Of a stretch of DNA of 44,265 nt, positions 27,448-34,894 are shown piece by piece (the stretch's first letter is position 1; each line of letters opens with the position of its first letter). The DNA is from Muribaculaceae bacterium (GTDB taxonomy: Bacteria > Bacillota > Clostridia > Lachnospirales > Lachnospiraceae): positions 1 through 44,265 of the forward strand of contig JAMPHJ010000009.1 of assembly GCA_023663465.1 (NCBI GenBank), read 5' to 3'. A program made the position numbers and the translations under genes. A model generated the notes under the pieces. The model searched no databases and was not told where the DNA came from. It saw nothing but the letters and a program-made list of their open reading frames with translations.

Positions 27448-27484
27448 GCTGCCGCACCAAACCAGTGCGCAGCCCCCTTTTTTT
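27448..27484. terminator. Bidirectional terminator between convergent genes
   Basis: GCTGCCGCAC (27448-27457) pairs with GTGCGCAGC (27465-27473) with one bulged C. A T-run follows on the plus strand (27478-27484), and A-rich sequence on the other side (TCTTTTATTT on the minus strand) serves the opposing gene. It separates the second chemoreceptor from the PurF paralogue. Confidence 0.85.
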
Positions 27485-27497
27485 GTCATACAGGGAA

Positions 27498-28904
27498 TTA
27501 TTCGCGTCCATCCCAGCAATAAGTACAGAGTTTCGATTTATCGATGCCCACCGAGGCAATCATATCATCGAGACGATGGTAGCGCAGGGACGTGAAATTC
27601 AGTTTTTCCCGTATTTTTTCCAGCATGTCATGGTAAGAGGTGGATTCGGGGTCTGCGTAAACCGACAGGTTCGGGTATTTATTGTCCCCTTCCATCTCTT
27701 TGATTACCTGCCGGGTAATCAGCTCCATTTCGGAAGTGGAGCGTGAGAAATTCAGGTATTTGCAGCCGAATAACAACGGCGGACAGGCGGGGCGGATATG
27801 TACTTCCCTTGCGCCGCTTTGGTATAAAAATTCCGTCGTTTCCCGCAGCTGGGTTCCCCGCACGATGGAATCGTCGATGAGTACGAGACTCCTGTCCTTA
27901 ATCAGATCATGCACCGGAATCAGTTTCATCCGGGCGATTAAATCCCGCTTGCTCTGTATCGTCGGCATGAAGGAACGGGGCCAGGTAGGGGTATACTTGA
28001 TAAACGGTCTGGAAAAAGGAATGCCGGAGCGGTTGGCGTAGCCGATGGCGTGCGCCGTGCCAGAATCCGGGATTCCGGCAACAGTATCCGCATCTACCTT
28101 ATCCCTTGACGCCAGCAGCGAGCCGCACTGATACCGCATCGCCTCTACGCTGACGCCCTCGTAGGAAGAAGAGGGATATCCATAATAAATCCATAAAAAT
28201 GTGCAGATTTTCATATCCTTCCCCGGTGCGATGAGGGTTTTTACGCCTTCCGGGGTAAGAATGGCGATTTCCCCCGGTCCTAACTCCCTATCCTGCGTAT
28301 AGCCCAGGTTCAGATAGGCGAAGCTCTCAAACGAGACGCAGTAAGCGGACTCTTTTTTGCCGATTGTGACGGGCGTGCGCCCTAAGCGGTCCCTGGCGGC
28401 ATAAATGCCCTTCGGTGTCATGAGAAGCATCGTCATGGAACCCTCGATAAGCTCCTGGGCATACTGCAGCCCCTCGATTAGATTGTCCTTCTGATTGATG
28501 ATGGCGGCCACAAGCTCTGTGGCGTTGATTTCCCCGCTGCTCATTTCCTGAAAATGGGCATGTCCGCTGTGAAAAAGCTGTTTCTCAATGGCTTCTTTAT
28601 TATTGATTTTCCCGACGGTGGTAATGGCATAAGTGCCATGATGGGAACGTATGATAAGGGGCTGCGGTTCATAGTCAGAAATGCAGCCTATGCCGAGAAA
28701 CCCTTGCATTGTATTTGCATCTTTATCAAATTTTGTCCGAAAAGGCGCGTTTTCGATATTGTGAATAGCCCTGTCAAACCCGGATTCCGGGCTGTAAACT
28801 GCCATGCCGGCACGCCGTGTCCCAAGATGAGAATGATAATCCGTACCAAAGAATAAATCAAATACACAATCTTCTTTTGAAGCGACGCCAAAAAATCCTC
28901 CCAT
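27498..28904 (-). CDS. PurF paralogue with inactive glutaminase domain
   Basis: A 468-residue relative of amidophosphoribosyltransferase. The C-terminal phosphoribosyltransferase domain is well kept, with PRPP loop LIDDSIVRGTQ (342-352). Cysteines matching the four Fe-S ligands of Bacillus PurF are present: KICTFLW (234), LLFGCKY (381) and CTYC (460, 463). The glutaminase half has lost its key residues: it begins MGGFFGV where the active enzyme has CGVFGI, RYST is replaced by CISD (74-77), and HNGN by TVGK (96-99). It therefore should not hydrolyse glutamine and might use free ammonia, accept another partner or act as a sensor. AGGAGAG precedes the ATG. The window also has the active purF. 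It is alone on its transcript, opposite to its neighbours. Confidence 0.88.
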   Translation of the reverse strand: MGGFFGVASKEDCVFDLFFGTDYHSHLGTRRAGMAVYSPESGFDRAIHNIENAPFRTKFDKDANTMQGFLGIGCISDYEPQPLIIRSHHGTYAITTVGKINNKEAIEKQLFHSGHAHFQEMSSGEINATELVAAIINQKDNLIEGLQYAQELIEGSMTMLLMTPKGIYAARDRLGRTPVTIGKKESAYCVSFESFAYLNLGYTQDRELGPGEIAILTPEGVKTLIAPGKDMKICTFLWIYYGYPSSSYEGVSVEAMRYQCGSLLASRDKVDADTVAGIPDSGTAHAIGYANRSGIPFSRPFIKYTPTWPRSFMPTIQSKRDLIARMKLIPVHDLIKDRSLVLIDDSIVRGTQLRETTEFLYQSGAREVHIRPACPPLLFGCKYLNFSRSTSEMELITRQVIKEMEGDNKYPNLSVYADPESTSYHDMLEKIREKLNFTSLRYHRLDDMIASVGIDKSKLCTYCWDGRE

Positions 28905-28963
28905 AAATGCTCTCCTATTCTGTCTTTGCTGTGTTGTAGTGTTGAGTAACCTTTTATACTATA

Positions 28964-28992
28964 AGTATATAAAAAGATGTGGCGCAGGGCAA
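28964..28992 (-). promoter_or_regulatory. Probable promoter of the PurF paralogue
   Basis: On the minus strand TTGCCC (28992-28987) and TATACT (28969-28964) are separated by 17 bases. The leader to the ATG at 28904 is about 50 bases. The -35 is weak and the -10 good. Confidence 0.5.
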
Positions 28993-29038
28993 TGATATTT
29001 TGAAAAAGAATTGGAAGATAGTAATTTAGTTTGTTTTG

Positions 29039-29047
29039 TGGTATTAT
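29039..29047 (+). promoter_or_regulatory. Extended -10 element before the zinc-ribbon gene
   Basis: TGGTATTAT gives a TG dinucleotide one base before TATTAT (29042-29047). The start is 34 bases downstream. No good -35 is seen, as often with extended -10 promoters. Confidence 0.4.
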
Positions 29048-29080
29048 GGCAGTATATACAAGACCAGGGGGGAAACAAGG

Positions 29081-30064
29081 ATGATTTTTAAATGCAGAAA
29101 CTGCGGCGGCAACACGGTCTATGACCCAGGCAGGAAAAAGATGTACTGTCCGCATTGTGAAAGCATCGACAGTGAGACGATGGTAGAGGAAGGCTCCATT
29201 ACATGTTGTGGAAACTGCGGCGCGCCGCTTGACATAAGTCCCTATACGTCCGCCGACAGATGCGCGCATTGCGGAAGCTATCTTGTGTTTAACGAAAGGG
29301 TAGAGGGCGTTTATGAGCCCCATCTGATACTGCCCTTCCAGGTAGATAAAGACAAGGCAGTCGAGGCGCTGAACCGGGAATTTTATAAAAGAACCTTTAC
29401 GCCGTCCGGGTTTCTTTCAGAAAAGAGTCTGGAAGGAATGAAAGGAGTTTATGTTCCTTTTTGGCTCTACGATTATCAGGCGCATTACAGTTTTCATGGG
29501 CAGGGCACGAAAGTGCGCAGCTGGCAGAGCGGCAATATGCGCTATGTGGAAACTTCTTATTATCAGATTATCAGGCAGATGGAAGCGGGTTTTGAAAAAG
29601 TGCCGGTAGATGCATCTATCGCCATGAATGATGGCGAGATGGATTTGATGGAACCTTATCAGTATCAGGAATTGGAAGGTTTTTTGCCCAAATATATGTC
29701 GGGTTTTTATGGGGAAGTCTATAACCAGAGTGCGCCGGAACTGGAAGGCAGGGCGCAGGTGAAGGCGAGAAACGCTTCCGAAGAGCTGATGAAGCAATCC
29801 CTGGCGGGATACAATACCATACAGGCTGCGGACAAACAGCTGAATCTGGATCGATGCGGCGTCCACTATGCCCTGATGCCGGTGTGGATGTATCTCTATC
29901 AGTATAGGGGGCAGACGTATCGTTTTCATGTGAATGGGCAGACCGGGAAAGTCGTAGGCAAAACGCCGGTATCCAAAGGCAAGGTGTTATTATATGGATT
30001 TTCTGTCCTGGCTTATGTGAGCGCGATTGTGCAGCTTGCACTCTCGATTCTGGAAATACTATAG
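29081..30064 (+). CDS. Membrane protein with two N-terminal zinc ribbons
   Basis: A 327-residue protein. The N-terminus has two four-cysteine ribbons: CRNCGG with YCPHC, then CGNCGAP with CAHCGS (within residues 5-70). The middle is a beta-rich soluble region (LILPFQVDKDKAVEAL, VYVPFWLYDYQAHYSFHGQG). A single C-terminal membrane segment lies near residues 305-325. Zinc-ribbon proteins of this type are commonly encoded beside TPM-domain proteins, as here, 16 bases upstream. The biochemical role is not known. ATG 29081 is preceded by AGGGGGG and AAGG; the frame is open 45 bases further upstream. Confidence 0.75.
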   Translation: MIFKCRNCGGNTVYDPGRKKMYCPHCESIDSETMVEEGSITCCGNCGAPLDISPYTSADRCAHCGSYLVFNERVEGVYEPHLILPFQVDKDKAVEALNREFYKRTFTPSGFLSEKSLEGMKGVYVPFWLYDYQAHYSFHGQGTKVRSWQSGNMRYVETSYYQIIRQMEAGFEKVPVDASIAMNDGEMDLMEPYQYQELEGFLPKYMSGFYGEVYNQSAPELEGRAQVKARNASEELMKQSLAGYNTIQAADKQLNLDRCGVHYALMPVWMYLYQYRGQTYRFHVNGQTGKVVGKTPVSKGKVLLYGFSVLAYVSAIVQLALSILEIL

Positions 30065-30080
30065 GAAGGAATAGGGTTAA

Positions 30081-30962
30081 ATGAAAGCATATTTCAAATT
30101 TTTCAGGGTAATCTATATTATCATTGCTGTACTTGCGTTGATTTTTCTGGGAATAAACGGGCTGCATACCGTGACGTCCAAGGCGATGTACCATGAGAGA
30201 ACCAATACGGAATGCCTGACTACGATGCGGGTTTTTGACGGCGCCGATGTTTTAAGCGATAAAGAAGAGCAGAAGCTGGAAAAGCTGATAGCAAAGAGAG
30301 AAAAAGAGACCGGATGCGATATCGTGCTTGTGACGCTGGATACACCCTTAAAAGACTATGCAAGGGAAATAGAGCCATATGTGCCTTCTGAAGAATTTGT
30401 CAGGGTTTTTGCCGAACAGTTTTATGAGGAAACGAAATTCGGTTATGATGAGCCCAACGGCGACGGCGTGATTCTGGTGGATAACTATTCCAGGGAAGAT
30501 GACGGAATGATTCATACCTGGTTCTGTACGACCGGTATCGTGAAAGAGACCTATTCCGACGCGGATATCGACCATATTCTGGACAGGGTGTACCGCTATG
30601 TGGAATGGAGTCCCTACCTTGCCTATAAGATCTATGTCAACGATTTCTATGACGATATGATGGGCGGCAGGGTGTTCCATATGGACGTGCCGCTGGGGCT
30701 GGCTCTTATCATCGGCGTACTTGCGGCGGCAGGTTTCATTCCGATGAACTGGAAATCCAAGAGCGCCAATAAGACCACGACAGCCGTAACCTATGTAAAC
30801 GGGCAGCAGGCGGACTTTGTAAGGCGCGAAGATATTTTCCTGCGCAAATCCGTCGTAAAACACCGCATTGAATCAAGCAGCAGCGGAGGCGGCGGTCATA
30901 GCGGCGGCGGAGGCGGCAGTCACGGCGGAGGAAGTCATGGCGGCGGCGGACACAGCAGATGA
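30081..30962 (+). CDS. TPM-domain membrane protein with Gly/Ser/His-rich tail
   Basis: A 293-residue protein with a membrane segment at about 10-30, a TPM (TLP18.3/Psb32/MOLO-1) domain from about residue 50 to 200 starting at VFDGADVLSDKEEQKLEKLI, and a second segment near 210-228 (LALIIGVLAAAGFIP). The last 35 residues are a low-complexity run of Gly, Ser and His, a frequent ending for bacterial TPM proteins that may bind metal. The domain is usually outside the membrane. It pairs with the zinc-ribbon gene; AAGGAATAGGG precedes the start. Function is unknown. Confidence 0.85.
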   Translation: MKAYFKFFRVIYIIIAVLALIFLGINGLHTVTSKAMYHERTNTECLTTMRVFDGADVLSDKEEQKLEKLIAKREKETGCDIVLVTLDTPLKDYAREIEPYVPSEEFVRVFAEQFYEETKFGYDEPNGDGVILVDNYSREDDGMIHTWFCTTGIVKETYSDADIDHILDRVYRYVEWSPYLAYKIYVNDFYDDMMGGRVFHMDVPLGLALIIGVLAAAGFIPMNWKSKSANKTTTAVTYVNGQQADFVRREDIFLRKSVVKHRIESSSSGGGGHSGGGGGSHGGGSHGGGGHSR

Positions 30963-31020
30963 CATGGGTGTCATATTTGGATATGCAAGGTCGTTTTCAG
31001 ATAATTTTGGCAAAAAGTTA

Positions 31021-31049
31021 TTGACCTATACGCACAATGGGCGCATAAT
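31021..31049 (+). promoter_or_regulatory. Probable promoter of hicAB
   Basis: TTGACC (31021-31026), a 17-base spacer and CATAAT (31044-31049), each one base from consensus. It lies 22 bases before the hicA start, in the gap after the TPM gene. Confidence 0.7.
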
Positions 31050-31070
31050 TATAAATGTAAAGGGGATAGA

Positions 31071-31244
31071 ATGAAGACAAAAGACCTTATTAAGCTATTA
31101 GAAAGTAACGGCTGGAAATTCAAGCGGCATGGTTCAGACCATGATATTTATATAAAAGGTACAAAGCGTGAGAGCATTCCGAGACATAATGAGATAAAAG
31201 AGAATTTGGCAAAGTCTATTATAAAAAGGTGTGGGTTAAAATAA
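31071..31244 (+). CDS. hicA: HicA-type mRNA interferase toxin
   Basis: A 57-residue toxin that cleaves mRNA. It begins MKTKDLIKLLESNGWKFKRH and continues with GSDHDIYIKG, which contains the conserved histidine of the HicA double-stranded-RNA-binding fold, then SIPRHNEIKENLAKSIIK. AAGGGG lies about 8 bases before ATG. It precedes hicB by 27 bases, the usual toxin-first order. The motif is GSDH rather than the common GSHH, but the catalytic histidine is kept. Confidence 0.88.
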   Translation: MKTKDLIKLLESNGWKFKRHGSDHDIYIKGTKRESIPRHNEIKENLAKSIIKRCGLK

Positions 31245-31271
31245 TTTCATAGAAACAAGGAGGAGATTTTT

Positions 31272-31670
31272 ATGAAAAATTCTTATCCAATTATTTTAAT
31301 GCCGGATAAGACAGGTTATGTGGTGTATATTCCTGATTTTGATATAAATACCGAAGGTGATACACTGACAGAAGCCATAGAGATGGCAAGGGACGCAATT
31401 GGGGTTGTTGGTATTGATATGGAAGACGATGGAGAAAACTTGCCAGAGCCAACAGCGGTTTCAGAAGTAAAGGCAGAATCAGCAGAAGATATCATAACGC
31501 TTGTTGACGTGGATTTCGGAGAATATCGTAGAAAGAATGATATGCGGGCGGTCAAGAAAAACTGCACAATACCGTCGTGGCTGAATTTTGAAGCCGAGAA
31601 GGCAGGAGTGAATTTCTCTGCGATATTGACGGCAGCGCTCAAAAGCGAATTAAAAATTCAAAGCAGATAG
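31272..31670 (+). CDS. hicB: HicB-type antitoxin
   Basis: A 132-residue antitoxin with a partial RNase-H-like N-terminal fold (YPIILMPDKTGYVVYIPDFD, then the GDTLTEAIEMARDAIG helix) that blocks HicA. The C-terminal section (NCTIPSWLNFEAEKAGVNFSAILTAALK) looks like a ribbon-helix-helix DNA-binding segment, which would let the complex repress its own promoter. AAGGAGGAG is 6-7 bases before ATG. It is followed by a strong terminator. Confidence 0.9.
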   Translation: MKNSYPIILMPDKTGYVVYIPDFDINTEGDTLTEAIEMARDAIGVVGIDMEDDGENLPEPTAVSEVKAESAEDIITLVDVDFGEYRRKNDMRAVKKNCTIPSWLNFEAEKAGVNFSAILTAALKSELKIQSR

Positions 31671-31691
31671 GTAAAATCATGAGGACATAAT

Positions 31692-31727
31692 AAAAACACC
31701 CCATATGACGGTATTAGGGGTGTTTTT
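31692..31727. terminator. Bidirectional terminator between hicB and rpsT
   Basis: AAAAACACCCC (31692-31702) and GGGGTGTTTTT (31717-31727) form an 11-bp stem with a 14-base loop; the A/T ends give a T-run in both directions. It serves the convergent hicAB and rpsT. Confidence 0.88.
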
Positions 31728-31750
31728 ATATATGTTATTTAGATTCCAAA

Positions 31751-32014
31751 TTAAGCCATTTTATTAACTGCCTGTGCCAGACGGGATACTTTTCTGGAAG
31801 CTGTATTTTTGTGATATACGCCCTTAGAAGCGGCTTTGTCGATACAAGCCGTGGCAGCGGTCAATGCAGCCTTAGCAGCGTCCTTATCGTTCGCGGCAAT
31901 AGCGGCAGTCACTTTCTTAACAGAAGTCTTCACGCCGGATTTAATCGCTTTATTCCTTTCCGCTTTCGTTCTGTTAACCAAAATTCTCTTCTTCGCAGAT
32001 TTGATATTAGCCAA
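31751..32014 (-). CDS. rpsT: Ribosomal protein S20
   Basis: An 87-residue primary binder of 16S rRNA in the small subunit. The sequence ANIKSAKKRILVNRT is the family N-terminus, followed by basic and alanine-rich helices and ending NTASRKVSRLAQAVNKM. The TTG at 32014 is used because it gives the normal MANIKSAK start and sits about 8 bases after GGAGG on the minus strand; a GTG in frame at 32023 overlaps that site. S20 genes often use a rare start codon, which supports feedback control of translation. A strong promoter lies at 32112-32140. Confidence 0.95.
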   Translation of the reverse strand: MANIKSAKKRILVNRTKAERNKAIKSGVKTSVKKVTAAIAANDKDAAKAALTAATACIDKAASKGVYHKNTASRKVSRLAQAVNKMA

Positions 32015-32111
32015 GATGCACACCTCCTATTATCTTTATTTCTATCATAAATCTCTAAGGAAAGTGTCTCATTAATCCGGACACGGACGTTTTAATGAAC
32101 ACACAGCTAAT

Positions 32112-32140
32112 ATTGTAGAATAAACCCCAATTTATGTCAA
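32112..32140 (-). promoter_or_regulatory. Promoter of rpsT
   Basis: On the minus strand a perfect TTGACA (32140-32135) and TACAAT (32117-32112) are separated by exactly 17 bases. The leader to the TTG start is about 90 bases. Confidence 0.8.
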
Positions 32141-32179
32141 TACATAATTTCAAAAATATTGCGAAAAATAAAGCCATGC

Positions 32180-32241
32180 ACCTGCATATCATAGCAGACA
32201 AATGTGTGCTTGCACATATTTGGCGGCTATGATGTGCAGGT
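32180..32241. other. Long imperfect hairpin between rpsT and gpr
   Basis: Sixteen bases at 32180-32195 pair with 32226-32241 with one mismatch. Inside, AAATGTGTGC and GCACATATTT form a second near-perfect stem. It lies directly before the 50-bp tandem repeats. There is no T-run. Confidence 0.7.
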
Positions 32242-32245
32242 ATAG

Positions 32246-32395
32246 GGCGCAAGCCCGAACCGAGATGAAGCAAAGCGGAATCGAGGTTGCATGGCGGCGC
32301 AAGCCCGAACCGAGATGAAGCAAAGCGGAATCGAGGCTGCATGGCGGCGCAAGCCCGAACCGAGATGAAGCAAAGCGGAATCGAGGCTGCATGGC
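32246..32395 (+). repeat. Three tandem copies of a 50-bp unit
   Basis: The unit begins GGCGCAAGCCCGAACCGAG and ends GCATGGC; copies are at 32246-32295, 32296-32345 and 32346-32395. They differ by one base (GAGGTTGC in copy one, GAGGCTGC in the others). There are no spacers, so this is not a CRISPR array. The unit is open in some frames but shows no sign of translation. Confidence 0.92.
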
Positions 32396-32466
32396 GGCAT
32401 ACGCAATACAACCATAATCTGCATATTATAACAGAGAAAAAGGAAGAAGAAACGAGGACATGACGT

Positions 32467-33342
32467 ATGGGGTGGTTTCAAATCAGAACGGATCTGGCGC
32501 TGGAAGCCAGGGAAGGTATTGATGGAAAAGAAAACGCAGTTCATGGAATAAAAGTAGAAGAAAATTACGACAAGGATAGCGATGTGCACATTACCAAAGT
32601 TGTGATTGAGACAAAAAACGGCGCCCGCGCAATGGGAAAGCCTATGGGAATCTATGTGACATTGGAGGCGCCGGGAATGATTGAGCCGGAAGAGGACTAC
32701 CATCAGGAAATATCGGACATTCTTGCGCAGGAAATCAGAAATCTGATAGCGGAGCCGGAAGAGGAAAAATCCGTTCTGGTAGTCGGACTCGGCAATCGGG
32801 ACGTGACTGCGGATTCCCTCGGTCCTAATGTGGTAGATAATCTTTTTGTCAACCGGCATATTGTAATGGAATATGGGAAAGTGGCATATAATTGCTCCAA
32901 AATGCACATGGTCAGCAGTCTTGTGCCCGGCGTTATGGCAAAGACAGGCATGGAATCGGCGGAAATTATCAAAGGGGTCATCGAGCAGACCAATCCGGAC
33001 CAGGTGATTGTCATTGACGCCTTAGCGGCAAGGTCAACCAAACGTCTGAACCGTACCATACAGATTACGAATACCGGTATCCATCCAGGCTCCGGTGTGG
33101 GCAATCATAGAAATGCCCTGACGCAGGAAAGTCTGCATGTTCCGGTGCTTGCGATAGGTGTGCCCACGGTAGTCGATGCAGCGACCATTGTAGGCGATGC
33201 CATTGGCGAATACCCCAGCGCCCTTTCCGAGCTGAATAATATGTATGTAACAAGTAAAGACGTGGATTTTCAGGTACAGCAGATTAGCCATATCCTTTGT
33301 GACGCTTTGAACAAGGCGTTAGATATCTCAATATCATGTTAG
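32467..33342 (+). CDS. gpr: Spore protease GPR
   Basis: A 291-residue endopeptidase that degrades small acid-soluble spore proteins during germination. The N-terminus (FQIRTDLALEARE) has the propeptide-boundary pattern, in which B. megaterium GPR is cut between IRTDLA-type residues and the start of the mature enzyme. Further family segments are VVGLGNRDVTADSLGPNVVDNL, FVNRH, the PGVMAKTGME and IDALAAR stretches, and HPGSGVGNHR. It is shorter than the roughly 370-residue Bacillus enzyme, lacking an insert in the C-terminal third. It heads the gpr-spoIIP-lepA-hemW order typical of spore-formers. Confidence 0.95.
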   Translation: MGWFQIRTDLALEAREGIDGKENAVHGIKVEENYDKDSDVHITKVVIETKNGARAMGKPMGIYVTLEAPGMIEPEEDYHQEISDILAQEIRNLIAEPEEEKSVLVVGLGNRDVTADSLGPNVVDNLFVNRHIVMEYGKVAYNCSKMHMVSSLVPGVMAKTGMESAEIIKGVIEQTNPDQVIVIDALAARSTKRLNRTIQITNTGIHPGSGVGNHRNALTQESLHVPVLAIGVPTVVDAATIVGDAIGEYPSALSELNNMYVTSKDVDFQVQQISHILCDALNKALDISISC

Positions 33343-33362
33343 CTTCCATGCCTTCATATAAT
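33334..33362 (+). promoter_or_regulatory. Sigma-E-like promoter of spoIIP
   Basis: TCATGTT (33334-33340), a 14-base spacer and CATATAAT (33355-33362). These match the Bacillus sigma-E pattern (TCATATT, 14 bases, CATACAAT) at 6 of 7 and 7 of 8 positions. It overlaps the gpr stop and lies 54 bases before the spoIIP start. In Bacillus spoIIP is under sigma-E. Confidence 0.7.
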
Positions 33363-33415
33363 ATGTGTGGGGCTGTCTGGAAAGTGTTAGAGCCCGGATG
33401 GGATGAAGCGGATAC

Positions 33416-34777
33416 ATGAAAAAAATGCGGTTGCGGTTAAAATGGGGGAATCAAATTCATATCGGGCGTGGTATCCTGCGCATTTTGCTTTTGATTTTAT
33501 GCGTCATGGCAGTATTTTCCATTTTCTGGGAGTTTTATCAGGGATTTCGTAAGGAAGAAGCGCAGGATAATCCCGGTCTGCAGTCATGGCTGGAACAGTC
33601 CGTTATGGACTTATGGATGCCGGGAACGGCAGTTTTATGGGAAGGACGAAAAAATAACACCTATAATTTATTAGACCGGCTGGTACTGGAAAACTTTCCG
33701 GTTCTTCTTTTTGGGCTGGAATGGCCAGGAGAATATGACAGCCTGGCGCGTGGGGAAAGCGATTATGAAGAACTGCTGATTCTGGAAGGCTCCGATGAGA
33801 ACCGGAAAGAAATTGCAGAAGGGTCCTTGGAATATGAAGAAGATGCCATTCATCTTGATAAGGGGCTGGAAAACGCCTTTTTAACAGAAAATGAACAAGC
33901 TGCCGGGGAAACGGCGCCGGGACCAAAAGAGGGCGAAGACACCGGGGCGGCGGAAACTGCGGGCAATGCGGTTTTTCATGAGGTGGAAGAACCGGTATAC
34001 CGTTATCAGTGGGACACTTTGCAAAGCTATGAGGATCTTGTCAAGGCTTTTTACGCCATAGACTCTACCACGACGGCGGGACCGGAACTGTTAAATCTGG
34101 AAAAACTGCTTTCTAAAGATATGCAGATGCAGGGGAGCAATGAGAACCCACAGATTCTCATCTATCATACCCATTCCCAGGAAGCTTTTGTAGACTCCAT
34201 AGAAGGCGATGAGAGCACTACGATTGTAGGGGCGGGGGAAAAACTGGCGCAGCTTCTGCGCGACAAATATGGTTATCATGTCATCCACTATACGGAAAGT
34301 TTCGATAAGGAATCGCGGGATTATTCCTACAGCGACGCACTCCCCGCCATTGAGAAGCTGCTTTTTGAGAATCCCTCGATTGAGCTGGTTATCGATTTAC
34401 ATAGGGACGCAATGCCCGCAGATAAAAGGTTGGTCGTGGATTTGCAGGGAAGACCCACGGCACAGTACATGTTTTTTAACGGATTGAGCAGAACGGCTAA
34501 AAACGGGGCGATTGAATCTTTAGAAAACCCCTATCTGGATGATAATCTTGCCCTGTCCTTGCAGATGCAGACGGCAAGCAATGAATATTATCCCGGCATA
34601 GCAAGGCGGATTTATCTGAAAGCCTATCGTTATAATATGCACCTTCGCCCCAAATCCCTGTTAATTGAGTTAGGAGCGCAGACGAATACGGTAGAGGAAA
34701 TCATGAATGCCATCGACCCGCTGGCCCATGTGCTTCATCTGGTATTGTCGGGAGAAGAGCCGGACAGGGATTTTTGA
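33416..34777 (+). CDS. spoIIP: Stage II sporulation protein P
   Basis: A 453-residue cell wall amidase/endopeptidase that works with SpoIID and SpoIIM to thin septal peptidoglycan during engulfment. It has an N-terminal membrane anchor (about 18-40), an acidic variable linker (about 110-200), and the C-terminal catalytic domain with IYHTHSQEAF, DLHRDA and LIELGAQTNTVEE, whose histidines and glutamates would bind zinc. It follows gpr by 73 bases behind a sigma-E-like promoter. The ATG is at 33416 with a GGGATGAAGCGG region upstream, a weak site. Confidence 0.94.
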   Translation: MKKMRLRLKWGNQIHIGRGILRILLLILCVMAVFSIFWEFYQGFRKEEAQDNPGLQSWLEQSVMDLWMPGTAVLWEGRKNNTYNLLDRLVLENFPVLLFGLEWPGEYDSLARGESDYEELLILEGSDENRKEIAEGSLEYEEDAIHLDKGLENAFLTENEQAAGETAPGPKEGEDTGAAETAGNAVFHEVEEPVYRYQWDTLQSYEDLVKAFYAIDSTTTAGPELLNLEKLLSKDMQMQGSNENPQILIYHTHSQEAFVDSIEGDESTTIVGAGEKLAQLLRDKYGYHVIHYTESFDKESRDYSYSDALPAIEKLLFENPSIELVIDLHRDAMPADKRLVVDLQGRPTAQYMFFNGLSRTAKNGAIESLENPYLDDNLALSLQMQTASNEYYPGIARRIYLKAYRYNMHLRPKSLLIELGAQTNTVEEIMNAIDPLAHVLHLVLSGEEPDRDF

Positions 34778-34788
34778 AAAAGCCTTTC

Positions 34789-34817
34789 TAGACATAAGAT
34801 GCGGAATTTGCTATACT
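34789..34817 (+). promoter_or_regulatory. Vegetative promoter of lepA
   Basis: TAGACA (34789-34794), a 17-base spacer and TATACT (34812-34817), with the extended element TGC immediately before the -10. It starts 12 bases after the spoIIP stop, separating the housekeeping gene lepA from the sporulation genes. Confidence 0.75.
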
Positions 34818-34894
34818 AATTCTACATGGTTTTAGGAAATGGAAACGTTACCGTACTTGCAGGACAGACGGTAAGGAAAGGCAATGGGATAGCA

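Noticed and set aside
32246-32395. Possible CRISPR array
   Set aside because: The three units are directly joined with no variable spacers, and no cas gene is present.
32397-32440. Sigma-G-type promoter for gpr
   Set aside because: A GCATA and a CATATTA are present, but 20 bases apart, against about 18 expected. Evidence is too weak to list.
32227-32907. Minus-strand open frame of 226 codons across the tandem repeats and into gpr
   Set aside because: It runs antisense to gpr, its repeated peptide is only the translated 50-bp unit, and it has no ribosome binding site or family signature.
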